Made by a program: the position numbers and the translations under genes. DNA of 64,000 bases from Nymphaea colorata. Lineage: Eukaryota > Streptophyta > Magnoliopsida > Nymphaeales > Nymphaeaceae. The stretch is from assembly GCF_008831285.2 (NCBI RefSeq), contig NC_045145.1:11780802-11844801 (forward strand), written 5' to 3'. Position 1 is the first letter of the stretch, and every line of letters starts with the position of its first letter. The notes below the pieces were generated by a model, which was not told the origin of the DNA, did not search any database, and was given only the letters and a program-made list of their open reading frames with translations. Shown one piece after another: positions 12,093-21,699 of this stretch.

Positions 12093-12889
12093 CAATTTGT
12101 ACTACCTATGCAACACTTTTAACACTCCTTCTAAATACAAAAGACTAGGTTATAAACATTTATTGAATGAGGGTTTATCCTAACTCTCTATGTACATAAT
12201 CCAGGTTATAAACAATTACTGCAGGAGGGTTGAGGGGTGCGAAACACTTTTTATTGCCATAATTATAAATCAAAGTGAAGGAGAGTTAACTATTACTAAC
12301 TCTCTTATGGACATACAGCCCACGGTTTTTAAACAGACCTATAGCCCATCATCCCACTCATATGTACTTGGTTCTTCATTCCATCCGTCTTTCCCGTTCT
12401 ACTGTATTTCAAAGTCAGGACTGACCTTATCAAAAAGGTCAAGACTGTATTTCAAAGTCAGGACGGTTAGGTTGTTTGACTCATGTGAGGTTTTTCTGCC
12501 GGTAGCTTGCCTGAATGAGGAAGGCAAGAAGGAAGATCGTTGGTTCTACTGCAGTGTATTTAAAATTGCCAAAGGGCGGGCCGTCAGGTCTGATTGATCG
12601 GTTTCATTAGATCCACCCACTATCACTTGCCTTGAAGCCCTGCTGAACATGTTGATCCATGGGATCAATGAACGAGCAAAGCCCTCACGCTTCGCTTTGC
12701 GAGTGCTTTCTTGATTGCCACGAGCTCTATTATAGATATAGAGAACTGCTGTACGACCCTCCACCTTGAGGTTCCGGAATGTGAGATGGCCAAAGCTGCT
12801 CTCATTCGATCGCGAAAACAGGGCTTCTCTATGAAAACTTCACTGACGGTACTCAGTTCCCCGACAGTTCGTCTCGTTCCTTCCTCCAA

Positions 12890-12993
12890 CAATTTAGGGC
12901 CGATTTGCTCAGCTCAAACTCTCCTGCAAAAGTGTTTATAACCTGGAAAAATGCCCTATTTTGGGCCCAAAATGACACTAAGGTGTATTTTTT
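12890..12993 (-). repeat. 104-bp inverted repeat, right arm
   Basis: Reverse complement of 11989-12092 with no mismatch seen. The arms bracket about 800 bp of non-repetitive organelle-like sequence. Immediately outside the right arm the palindromic repeats resume at 12994. Confidence 0.9.
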
Positions 12994-13210
12994 GGTCAGG
13001 ACTGATTATTCTTGAAAGGTCAAGACTGTCTTGAAAGGTCAGGACTGATTTTTCTTGAAAGGTCAAGACTCTCTTGAAATCAGTACTGACCTTTTTTGAA
13101 AGATCAAGACTATCTTGAAAGATCAGGACTGATTCTTCTTGAAAGGTCAATACTGTATTTCAAAGTCAGGACTAACCTTACCAAAAAGGTCAATACTGTC
13201 TTGAAAGGTC
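12994..13210. repeat. Palindromic organelle repeat cluster 2
   Basis: About eight copies of TCTTGAAAGGTCAGGACTGAT-type words in the orientation opposite to cluster 1, with variants TATTTCAAAGTCAGGACT and ACCAAAAAGGTCAA. Confidence 0.85.
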
Positions 13211-13263
13211 GCACTCGCAAAGCGTAGGGCTTTGCTCGTGACGTGACGTGACATGACAGCCCT

Positions 13264-13330
13264 CTTCGCTTTGCGAGTGCTTTGTCGCTTTGCGAGTGCT
13301 TTGTCGCTTTGCGAGTGCGTGCTTTGTTCC
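13264..13330. repeat. 19-bp tandem repeat
   Basis: Three consecutive copies of TCGCTTTGCGAGTGCTTTG. The same word, in both orientations, is scattered elsewhere in the organelle insertion (12695-12710, 13645-13710), as is AGGGCTTTGCTCGTGACGTG (13226, 13732, 15852). Confidence 0.85.
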
Positions 13331-13921
13331 TCGCTTTTCTCAATTAACATGGTGAATAGAAGTCAGTACCTGGCCTCGAACCTACTCTATAGTCAGGGAT
13401 TCTGATGATGGAGGAGAAGTCGATACGGGACTATCCGGAGCAGAAGATCCGTCTTGGTCTTCCTCCCTACCTCCGTTCGGAAAGAGGTGGAGGTGCTTCT
13501 ACAGCGCCCTCAAAAAACTAGGCGAATTCGGAAACTGAAACGAAGAAATTCCTTCCATTCTTCTGACTGCGCTAGCATCATCGGATACGGCAACTCCCTA
13601 TCTTGATCGGAGATACTCATGGCGTGAGGGAACGTCACGTCACGAGCAATCTTTGCGAGTGCTTTGACAATCAGACGTGCAAAGCGAATCGACAAAGCAC
13701 TCGCAAAGCGAAGCGTGAGGGTCGCTGGGGGCTTTGCTCGTGACATGACGTTGGGCTACGCTTTGAATTGCATTAGGGCTTTGCTTATCAAAATGACATG
13801 ACGTTCATGCTCCCCTGGGACCCCTGACTCTGATTCTTATGCTTCTGACACTCACCTCTCTCTCTCTAGTGGATGAGATCAGAACTACGAATGCTAAGGA
13901 CCCTTGGAAATGTGTTTAGAG

Positions 13922-14130
13922 GGTCCTGACCTTTCAAGACAGTCTTGACCTTTCAAGAAGAATCAGTCCTGACCTTTCAAGACAGTCTTGACCTTTTTGG
14001 TAAGGTTAGTCCTGACTTTGAAATACAGTCTTGACCTTTTTTATAAGGTCAGTCCTGACTGTGAAATACAGTATTGACCTTTCAAGAAGAATCAGTCCTG
14101 ATCTTTCAAGATAGTCTTGATCTTTCAAAA
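13922..14130. repeat. Palindromic organelle repeat cluster 3
   Basis: Near-copy of cluster 1 in the same orientation, including the same order of variants (CTTTCAAGACAG, CTTTTTGGTAAGG, TTTGAAATACAG, CTTTCAAGATAG). This suggests duplication of a whole block and not independent seeding of single units. Confidence 0.85.
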
Positions 14131-14622
14131 AAGGCGGCTCTTCTAGGTGGGCGGCTGTGTGAAAACACTCCAGAGAAAGCGACGCTTTCGTGTAACATGC
14201 TATGGTCTCAACGCCCTCACGAGGTAGTGATGAGTTTCACGCGCTCTCAGCCTGTGGAGTCGACGTTCCGAAGGCGTCACTGGGCAGGCCCGCGCGCGGT
14301 TAGGAAGATTGGCCGCAATCTGAGCTGTCCACCAGTCACACATGGCTCAGGCAGTCAACTCGGATGCCCAGTGGTTACTCGTCCTTTCCATACGCTCGCT
14401 AATCTTCTTCTTCCTGACGCTTGAGACAGTTGTACGTCCTTTCATTCCATAATTGCACAATTATGGAAGGACTCTCTGGAAAGGTCAGGAAGGTCAAGAC
14501 TCATTTGTATGTCATCAGTACTCACCATACCAAACAGGTGAGGACTCTTTTGAAAGGTCAGGACTCTGAAAGGTCAGGACTAATGAGAATGATTGAGGAA
14601 AAGTCAGATTCCATACAGGACT

Positions 14623-14865
14623 CTGAGTAGCTTTATCTAAATCGGAAGCGAATTGCGCAAAGGCTTCTAACTCTGCAAATTGAGCCAATTCTAATTTTAA
14701 TTTGCCGGCTACTTGTTTCATGGCTTTAATTTGAGCTGCGGATCCTACTCTGGAGACGGAAATACCCACATTAATAGCTGGACGGATTCCAGCATTGAAT
14801 AAATCCGCGGATAAGAAGATTTGCCCATCTGTAATGGAAATGACATTAGTGGGAATATAAGCCGA
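14623..14865 (-). pseudogene. atpA: Plastid atpA fragment (ATP synthase CF1 alpha subunit)
   Basis: On the minus strand, 81 uninterrupted codons match the plastid ATP synthase alpha subunit, including [29 protein letters not shown] and [17 protein letters not shown]-like residues (read as [17 protein letters not shown]). In the complete protein of about 505 residues this is the part just after the nucleotide-binding domain, spanning the conserved VSRVGSAAQ motif. The fragment is abrupt at both ends: TTCGGC at 14865 runs into unrelated sequence, and after the ATQ codons at 14623 comes repeat-like DNA. It has no start, no ATP-binding P-loop part and no C terminus, so it is not functional. Confidence 0.9.
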
Positions 14866-15180
14866 AAAGAGTCCCCTCTCTGGTAACCCTAGCCGGTCGC
14901 CCCCTGCTGGACAATCAACGAAGTGGGTGAGCTATGACTCCGTTCCTCGACTGCCCGACCAATAGAGATCGACCATTTATGTAATGAAAAGGATCAATTG
15001 GAATTGTATGCCATTAGTACTTTTTCAGGAAACGGGGGAGGATGGACTACGTTACCAGGCCGAAATCCATAAAGGCCTCTTCCTTCGATAGAGAGTTCAA
15101 TTAAACAGTCCTTAAGAAGAAAGCTCCTGGCCCGGTCAGGGTGGTGGGTTAATAGGCCTACCTCGGAATATCACCCATAA
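14866..15180. other. Unidentified organelle-like unique sequence
   Basis: Balanced base composition, no repeats, no long frame. It begins directly at the broken atpA edge and is flanked on the right by a second copy of the word ATAATGAGAATGATTGAGGA that also occurs at 14580. It looks like organelle non-coding DNA; I cannot assign it to a gene. Confidence 0.4.
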
Positions 15181-16100
15181 TGAGAATGATTGAGGAAAAG
15201 TCAGATTCCATACAGGACTCTTTTGAAAGGTCAGGACTCTAAAAGGTCAGGACTAATGAGAATGATTGAGGAAAAGTCAGAACTCACCTTATCAAAAAGG
15301 AGACTTGACCCTCGGAAAGAAAGAGCCGGTTGGCTTGGTCCAACCAAGAAAGGCATCATGGGAGTGGAGGGGCGGAAGTGAAAGACGGAACAAGATCCCT
15401 CACTGCACGTATCCACAAACACGCTCTATCAATGACGCGCCCTTCCGCCATCAGAGCTACGAGTCACCTGACCAAAAATGGAAAGGTCAAGACTGTCTTG
15501 AAAACTTGATCTTCTAGACAGCGAGCAGGTGGACAAGGTTCATGAAATTTTGTCAAATAGTCTGATAGGTCGTATGTGGCTTCTGAGACTTCCGGTATTC
15601 ACTGATGCTCTTCCTATCTGGTTCCCAGGGCACTCTCCCAATGCTGCCCTACTCAAAAGCGCCTGGCCATCGACAACAAGCTACTAACCCAGGATAGGCT
15701 CAGGAAGCTTGGCCACTCACTAGTTGGTTAGTCGGTGTCCTTGTCTTAGGAGGCTCTTCCTCTCGTGTACAATTGCAATTGGTCCTGTCCTTCCATAATC
15801 AGTCCTGACCTTTCAAGACAGTCTTGACCTTTCCAGAAGAATCAGAAGCGTAGGGCTTTGCTCGTGACGTGACGTGACGCTGGGGGCTTTGCTCATTTCC
15901 GTCACTCAGGTTACCTTTTGAATCAAAGTAGCGACGAAAGAAAGGATTGGGATAGATTTTTCCAAAGCCAACCAAAGCGCAACCGGAGTTCTCGGCCTAT
16001 GAATGACACTCGCAACGTCGAAATTGCTTAAGGGAAAAGCGAAGAATGACGTCAGGGAACTCGCAACTTTCTTAAGTTAGGATTCTGGAAATTGTCGATG

Positions 16101-16250
16101 AAGGAGAGTTAACTATTACTAACTCTCTGTACAAGTGGGTGTGGTGGCAGGTAGACCCCACCCACTTGTAGGGCATACAGCCCAGTCTGTGGGCGGCGTG
16201 GTAGGTAGACCCCGCCCACTTGTGGGCTGTATGTCCATAAGGACATACAA
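16101..16250. repeat. Cluster of strong hairpins in organelle insertion
   Basis: Several inverted repeats lie side by side: ACAAGTGGGTG pairs with CACCCACTTGT, and TGTATGTCC pairs with GGACATACA across a 4-base loop. The word GAAGGAGAGTTAACTATTAC at the left also occurs at 12280. The stretch GTAGACCCC(A/G)CCCACTTGT occurs twice. Confidence 0.7.
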
Positions 16251-16498
16251 ATGAGTCTTGACCTTCCTGACCTTTCTATAATGAGTCCTGACCTTTGGTT
16301 CGTTGACTCAACCTTCCCAAGAACTGAACCACAGGTGAAAGGAGGATCAAAACTTTATACTGTATTTCACAGTCAGGACTGACCTTACCAAAAAGGTCAA
16401 TACTGTCTTGAAAGGTCAGGACTGATTCTTCTTGACTATATGCAGGCTCAGAAGTCTTGGGAAAAGAATCTTGAAAGAGTCTCTCTTGTCGTGAGAAA

Positions 16499-16566
16499 GC
16501 GCTCTTAGTTCAGTTCGGTAGAACGCGGGTCTCCAAAACCCGATGTCGTAGGTTCAAATCCTACAG
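16499..16566 (+). pseudogene. trnW-CCA: trnW-CCA, plastid type, 3' acceptor stem replaced
   Basis: GCGCTCT acceptor strand, D arm (AGTTCAGTTCGGTAGAAC), anticodon arm with CCA at 16533-16535, and T arm GTAGGTTCAAATCCTAC match plastid tRNA-Trp. The 3' acceptor strand should read AGAGCG; instead, after CTACAG the sequence becomes CACCTTATCAAAAAGGTCAA, one of the local repeat words. The acceptor stem therefore cannot form and the gene is dead in this copy. Plastid-derived trnW is common in angiosperm mitochondria, which supports a mitochondrial source. Confidence 0.9.
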
Positions 16567-16683
16567 CACCTTATCAAAAAGGTCAATACTGTATTTCAAA
16601 GTCAGGACTAACCTTACCAAAAAGATCAAGACTGTCTTGAAAGATCAGAACTTCTTCTTCTTAAAAGGACAGGACCCTTCATA

Positions 16684-19460
16684 ATAAAATAATGAATGGA
16701 AGAATGAGATGTCTTTGTGTTAGATGCAATGGCAGACAGTACAGAAGATGGTTAGATCAATAATGATTATGAAAAATTGATTAAAGATGTTAAACATCTA
16801 CTATATCTAAGGTACAGTAAATTTAAGAAGATGAGTTTTTTAATATGATTGTTTCTTATAAAAAAATTTATGTGGGTGGACCAACAAAAGCTTTGGTTTG
16901 TTGCTTGAGTTGTTAATGAAATCATTTTTTACAGGGGTAGAACTACCGAAGTCAGTTTATGAGGCGAAGGAGATCATGAAGAGTTGGGGTTTCATTGCCA
17001 AAAATTGATATGTGTCCTAATAATTGTATGCTATTCAGGAATAATAACACAACGAAAGATACATGTAATAAATGTGGTACTTTGTTATGAAAGGAAAATG
17101 ATGATGAACAGAGAAGGACAAAGACTAGTAAGCATACGAGGACATCAATAAAGACTATGATATTTTTTCTTAACTACATAGTTGAAGATAATGTTGACAA
17201 TGACTGAAGTTACAAAATATAGAAAATGATATAGTGACCAACGTGTAAAGGATAGAGTCCTCAAACACCCATAAGATGTTGCAGCATTGAAGAACTTTGA
17301 TGAGATGCACCAATCATTTGCATTTGATGCTCATAATGTATGCTTGGGCTTGGCGAGTGATGGATTCAATTCATTTGAAAATTTAAGTCCAACCTACGTC
17401 ATACGGCTTGTGATGCTGGTGATATATAATTTGCCACATTGGATGTGCGTGAAGCAACCGTATAAGTTGTGGTAATTAATCATCTCATGACCAACAATTC
17501 CAAACACAAATGACATGAATGTATATCTACAACTGTTGGGTATATTGCACAATATAACATTGAATACAAATATAAAAGGACTTAGATATAATTGAAAGAA
17601 AAAGACTAATTTGTTCACTTTGCCATATTGGAAGCATAACATATTACATCACAATTTAATTGTCATGCATATAGAAAAGAATGTTTGTGACAACATCACT
17701 AGTACATTATTAAATACAAGTATTAAATAAAAAAATCATTGGAATGCTAGAATGGACTGTAAAGAAATGAACATATAAGAGTCACTTCATGCACGACAAC
17801 ATCCAAATTCAAATAGGTGGGTACTTCCTTCAGCATGTTATAGCATTAACAAGTATGAGAAAGATAAATTTTGTAATGTGATGAAGAATTTAACAGTTCT
17901 AGATGGTTATTCAGGCAACATAACAGATGTTGAGTTAATGCACATGTTCCTAATGCAACATAACAACAACACCACAAAGATCTCCAATTTGAAGAGTCAT
18001 GATTGTCACTACTCCTACAATAATTTTTTCTTTTGGCTTGAAGGACATCTCTACTTAAGAAGGTCAGTCGTGTGTTGACAAAATATTGTGAGTTTTTCAA
18101 AAAATATGTATGAAGACCATAATAGATGCTGAGTTACAAAAATTATAACAACAAATTAACATTACACTTTGGCAATTAGAGATGATATTTCCACCAACTT
18201 TTTTCGATGTGATAGTGTTTTGACAATTCATTAGCAAATGAAATTCAATTGGTGGACTAGTGCAGTACATGTAGATGTATCCTATTGAAAGGTATGTTTC
18301 TGTTTTATTTTTTGATACAAAGAAGTTGTTAACGAAAGTACATATGTTCACACTATTACTTCATGTTTGTATCAGGTACTTATTTAAGTTGAAGAGGCAT
18401 GTACGAAATAAAAGTCAACCAAAAGGGTCAATTACAATGGGCTGTTTGGAAGATAAATGTACAATATTTTGTTCAACATATTGCCGATGTATAGAATCAA
18501 GAATAAATAGAACTGAAAAGAATGCTGAAGACATTGACGTTAATCTAGAAGATGAATCCTATGTAGAGAGAGTGGGGCGTCAATTAGGGCGCATCATAAT
18601 TGGTAACCATGGGCACATTAACTCGCTAGCAAGTGCATACATACATATTATTTAATCACAAGGCTGTTCTACCATATATTACATAAGAATATTCTGAACT
18701 TCACATATATATGTTCATACAATACATGATGGTGTTATTGCGTCCATTTTTAGTGTCTAGATTGGTTTGAAAAATATGTACGGTTCATACATATGCTTGT
18801 AGGTATTAAGATTTGGATTTACATTATTTGTGACATTTATATAGCGATATTTATTGTTACAGATTAGTAAAAAACGTGATCAAGGAAATCAACATATACC
18901 AGTAGATATTGTTTGGTTGTCTGAATTCCCAAACATGAATGCATTTAGATATAAATTGTTCAAATGGATTCAGACTTCATAGAAGGGATAAAAATGCATG
19001 AAATACCATAATAGTGGTATTGTTGTTAATGCACATGTTCCTAATGTTGGTGAAGTTGAATACTGTGGATATATTACTAATATAATGAATGTCAGTTATT
19101 GTGTGAGACTGAAGTACATGTTATTCAAATGCAAATAGTATAATGTCTTGACTGCACGTCAAAGGGACATTAAAGTTGACAAATTTGGATTTACATGTGT
19201 TAACTTCAATTACAAAATGTATGAAAGATGAACCATTTGTTTTAGCATTCAATGTCAACAAGTGTTTTTTTTTTTAGAGGATACAATAGAAGACAATTAG
19301 CATATTGTTATTAAAATAAAACTAAGATACTTGTACAACATATTGGTACAAGTGACATAGTGTGACATAAATGTACAAAACCCATCAAATAGTTAAGCTG
19401 ACAATGAAGATGATGATATCTATTGGGTTAGGGATGACAAACATGCAATATTGATTAATA
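16684..19460 (+). pseudogene. CACTA (En/Spm) TNP2-type transposase, interrupted and decayed
   Basis: Multiple frames on the plus strand match plant TNP2 in collinear order. First comes the second half of the transposase-associated domain, RMRCLCVRCN (about 16702-16731). Next is the zinc-finger-like CPNNCMLFR...CNKCG (17009-17075), then HQSFAFDAHNVCLGLASDG and IYNLPHWMCVKQPY (17308-17468). HNLIVMHIEKNVCDN (17650-17695), LKSHDCH (17990-18010), WQLEMIFPPTFFDV (18170-18212), MYPIERY (18275-18295) and HVRNKSQPKGSI (18395-18430) follow. Last is the C-terminal DUF4216-like part, NAHVPNVGEVEYCGY and WVRDD (19030-19430). Stops and frameshifts are frequent. It would catalyse cut-and-paste transposition in an intact element. 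Its N terminus lies on the other side of the organelle insertion, at 11282-11375. Confidence 0.85.
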
Positions 19461-19870
19461 ATTGGTATGACTATATCTTTTATGTCTTTGATTGTATAAA
19501 TCTTTTTTATGAATCCATTATTTTCTTTTTGTACATGTTCTTTTCTTGTTGTAATTTTATGTTTTGTTTTGAAACTGATATAATGTTTGTGTTGTTTAAG
19601 TGTTAAAGATGAAGAGTACATATATGAGAAATACCATTCCTTTGACATATGAGACTGAATCACATACAGAAGAAGAATACAAGACCATAAAGAGCAAAGA
19701 TACAGACAATGAAGAGCAAACAACTATGCACATCCCCCTGATAATGAATACAAAAGAATTTATAGTTCATAATCTATCACCCATATTGTGATTCATATGT
19801 ATATAAACTTTAATTGGTTTTCTTGTAGGCCCTTCAAGTAGGAATACACGTGGCCTCACTCGAGCTTTGG
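19461..19870 (+). other. Probable 3' part of the CACTA element
   Basis: Charged residues (TEEEYKTIKSKDTDNEEQ at 19668-19720) are followed by RNTRGLTRAL (19838-19868). The latter resembles the RGPTRG-type motif found in the C-terminal or second protein of some plant En/Spm-like elements. The frame is cut at 19870 by the next TIR element and appears to resume at 20707. Assignment is tentative. Confidence 0.4.
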
Positions 19871-20706
19871 GGGCCGTTTGATGGCCTGGAGATCTCCTGT
19901 AGCAAAGGAGAAAAATTTCAAATATTTGAAATTTTTCTGATTTCATCAAACGTGGAGATTTTTTTTACCATTGGAGGTGGAAACGGAAAAAAATTTCCGG
20001 AAATTTTCTTCCCTCCAACGGATTTTTTTTTTTTTACCGTTGGAGGAAGAATGGACGGGAAGGAGAAGAAGAAGGGAGGAAGAAGAAGGGAAGAAGAGAA
20101 GGAGTAGAAGGAAGGAGGAAGGAGGAAGAAGGGAAGGAGTAGAAGGAAGGAGGAAGGAAGGAGGAAGGAGGAAGAAGGGAAGGAGGGAGGGAGGAGGAAA
20201 AAGGGAAGGAGAAGAGGGGAAGAGGGCACGGCGAGGAGGGAAGGAGAAGAGGGGGAGGAGGAAGACGGGAAGGAGAAGAGGGGAAGAGGAGGGAAGGAGA
20301 AGAGGGGGAGGAGGAAGACGGGGAGGAAGGAGAAGAGGGGAAGAAGGGGAAGAGGGCACTGCGAGGAGGGAAGGAGAAGAGGGGAAGAAGGGGAGGAGGG
20401 CACTGAGAGGAGGGAAGGAGGGCATGGTGAGGGCACCTCCCCACGTCCCCTGCTGCCGCCGATGGCACCGCCTCCATTACCCGCTCCCCATCTCTCGCCG
20501 CCGCCGCTCCCCACATCCCCCGCCACCGCCTCCATTACCCGCTCCCCATCTCCCCATCTCTCTTCTTTCCACGGATGTAAATCCCGACCTATCAAACACA
20601 TGGTCATTTTGGAAATTTTGAAATTTATTTCCATTTCACTGTTTCCAAAATTTTATTTCCGAAAACATCTTTCCTATTCCAGATTTCTCGCCCATCAAAC
20701 AGGCCC
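19871..20706. mobile_element. Non-autonomous TIR element with polypurine core
   Basis: Terminal inverted repeat GGGCCGTTTGATGG at the left pairs with CCATCAAACAGGCCC at the right (one-base bulge). TTGG lies on both sides (19867-19870, 20707-20710) and may be the target duplication. Removing the element restores an open frame across the junction (RAL to AIANLRN). The interior has ATTTCAAATATTTGAAATTTTT palindromes near each end, about 390 bases of almost pure purine (20041-20430) and a GC-rich C/T stretch. It encodes no transposase. The right end is closely similar to the left end of the element at 47771. Confidence 0.65.
20041..20430. repeat. Long polypurine/polypyrimidine tract
   Basis: Nearly uninterrupted purines made of irregular GGAAGGA, GAAGAGG and GGAGGAAG words, with only a few C or T interruptions (such as GCACGGCGAGG and GCACTGCGAGG). 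Long open frames on both strands here are composition artefacts (Arg/Glu/Gly or Ser/Pro/Leu). Confidence 0.95.
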
Positions 20707-21569
20707 TTGGCGATTGCAAACTTAAGAAATATCTCAAAGCACAAGATTAATATGAATCGGATAGACCAATCTACTTGAAGGAAGACATAATATTTGATGA
20801 CATACATCGGTGCACAGGTGCATGATCCTGTTGCCATACCATTGTTATATCATAATTTTTTCGAGCTCCTAGTGTCATTCAAGACAGATCTATGATTGCG
20901 TGTACAAATATATAATAGTTTCACATATATTTTACAAGCCACAATTTAACTAGACATATATATTTTCATAAAAGTAACAATGCCTACAAAATGTATTTTT
21001 TTTTTTGCAAAGCAAGCATTTCATGTTGCAACTGTAGCAGAGACAATATCATTTGATATCAAATGACGTACGCCGCTTTGAAAGGCGTAATTGCATGCAA
21101 TAATGCTATACTGATAGCATTTACTTTAAAACAACAAGAAGGACGAAATTGCATGCACTGACACAATATTGGTAGCGATTACATAAAAACGGTAACAGTG
21201 GCATAGGATTTGATATACCATTGGATCCACGCTTGTGCTTACCAAATAAGTCAGAAAAGAGATGTAAAACCGATAAAATTGCAGCGAATAGGTTTTTCAT
21301 TGCGTTTCAGTTTTATTGCGTTTCAGTTTTAACAATGTAGAAAATGTGATCTGAACTACAACGACAACTTACAACATTTTACATTTAGAGGATGAAGATA
21401 AAAGAACCTAAAATAACGATAGCGTTTTTATATATGTTGCTCGAGTTTAATTTGGCATAGCGGATTATAGATAACACACGTCCCTTGCGACAACACGTTC
21501 TCTTTTTATTACGGAAGCAAGTGAAAGGCGTTTCTATATACTTGTTTCTTATGTGCCGTGTTATTATCC
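20707..21569. other. Intergenic or CACTA-derived DNA
   Basis: The first ~60 bases may continue the CACTA frame. Beyond that nothing is recognised apart from short palindromes (CATTTGATATCAAATG near 21048). Confidence 0.4.
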
Positions 21570-21686
21570 AAAAAAGACATTTATAAAATACCACCTCTTA
21601 ACTATATAGTATATACTGGACGCAAAAAAGACATTTATAAAATACCAGTATACCACCTCTTAACTATATAGTATATACTGGACGCT
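21570..21686. repeat. Tandem duplication of ~57 bp
   Basis: AAAAGACATTTATAAAATA and CCACCTCTTAACTATATAG...ACTGGACGC occur twice in tandem. The second copy has an extra 6 bases (CAGTATAC-type) between the two words. Confidence 0.9.
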
Positions 21687-21699
21687 TCGTTGCCCTATT

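Larger units (their letters stand above)
11376..16678. other. Organelle-derived insertion (mitochondrial-type mosaic, NUMT)
   Basis: About 5.3 kb unlike its AT-rich nuclear surroundings. It carries a plastid atpA fragment (14623-14865), a plastid-type trnW-CCA (16499-16566), GC-rich unique stretches, and dozens of copies of short palindromic repeats (TCCTGACCTTTCAAGACAG, TCTTGACCTTTCAAGAAGAA) in both orientations. Plant mitochondrial genomes often combine plastid insertions, including a plastid-derived trnW, with dispersed short repeats. A mitochondrial fragment moved to the nucleus therefore explains it better than direct plastid transfer. The flanks are the two halves of a CACTA transposase domain. 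A chimeric assembly is the main alternative. Confidence 0.75.

Noticed and set aside
12190-12597. 135-codon plus-strand frame in the organelle insertion
   Set aside because: Crosses repeat words and hairpins, no similarity to a known organelle gene.
14074-14424. 116-codon plus-strand frame in the organelle insertion
   Set aside because: Begins in a palindromic repeat and continues into GC-rich sequence I could not match to any mitochondrial gene; unsupported.
11376-16678. CRISPR-like reading of the regularly repeated short palindromes
   Set aside because: Repeat units are directly adjacent or irregularly spaced, occur in both orientations and have no unique equal-length spacers; the context is a plant genome.
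19918-20634. Open frames up to 238 codons on both strands
   Set aside because: Created by the polypurine tract; no amino-acid pattern beyond simple composition.
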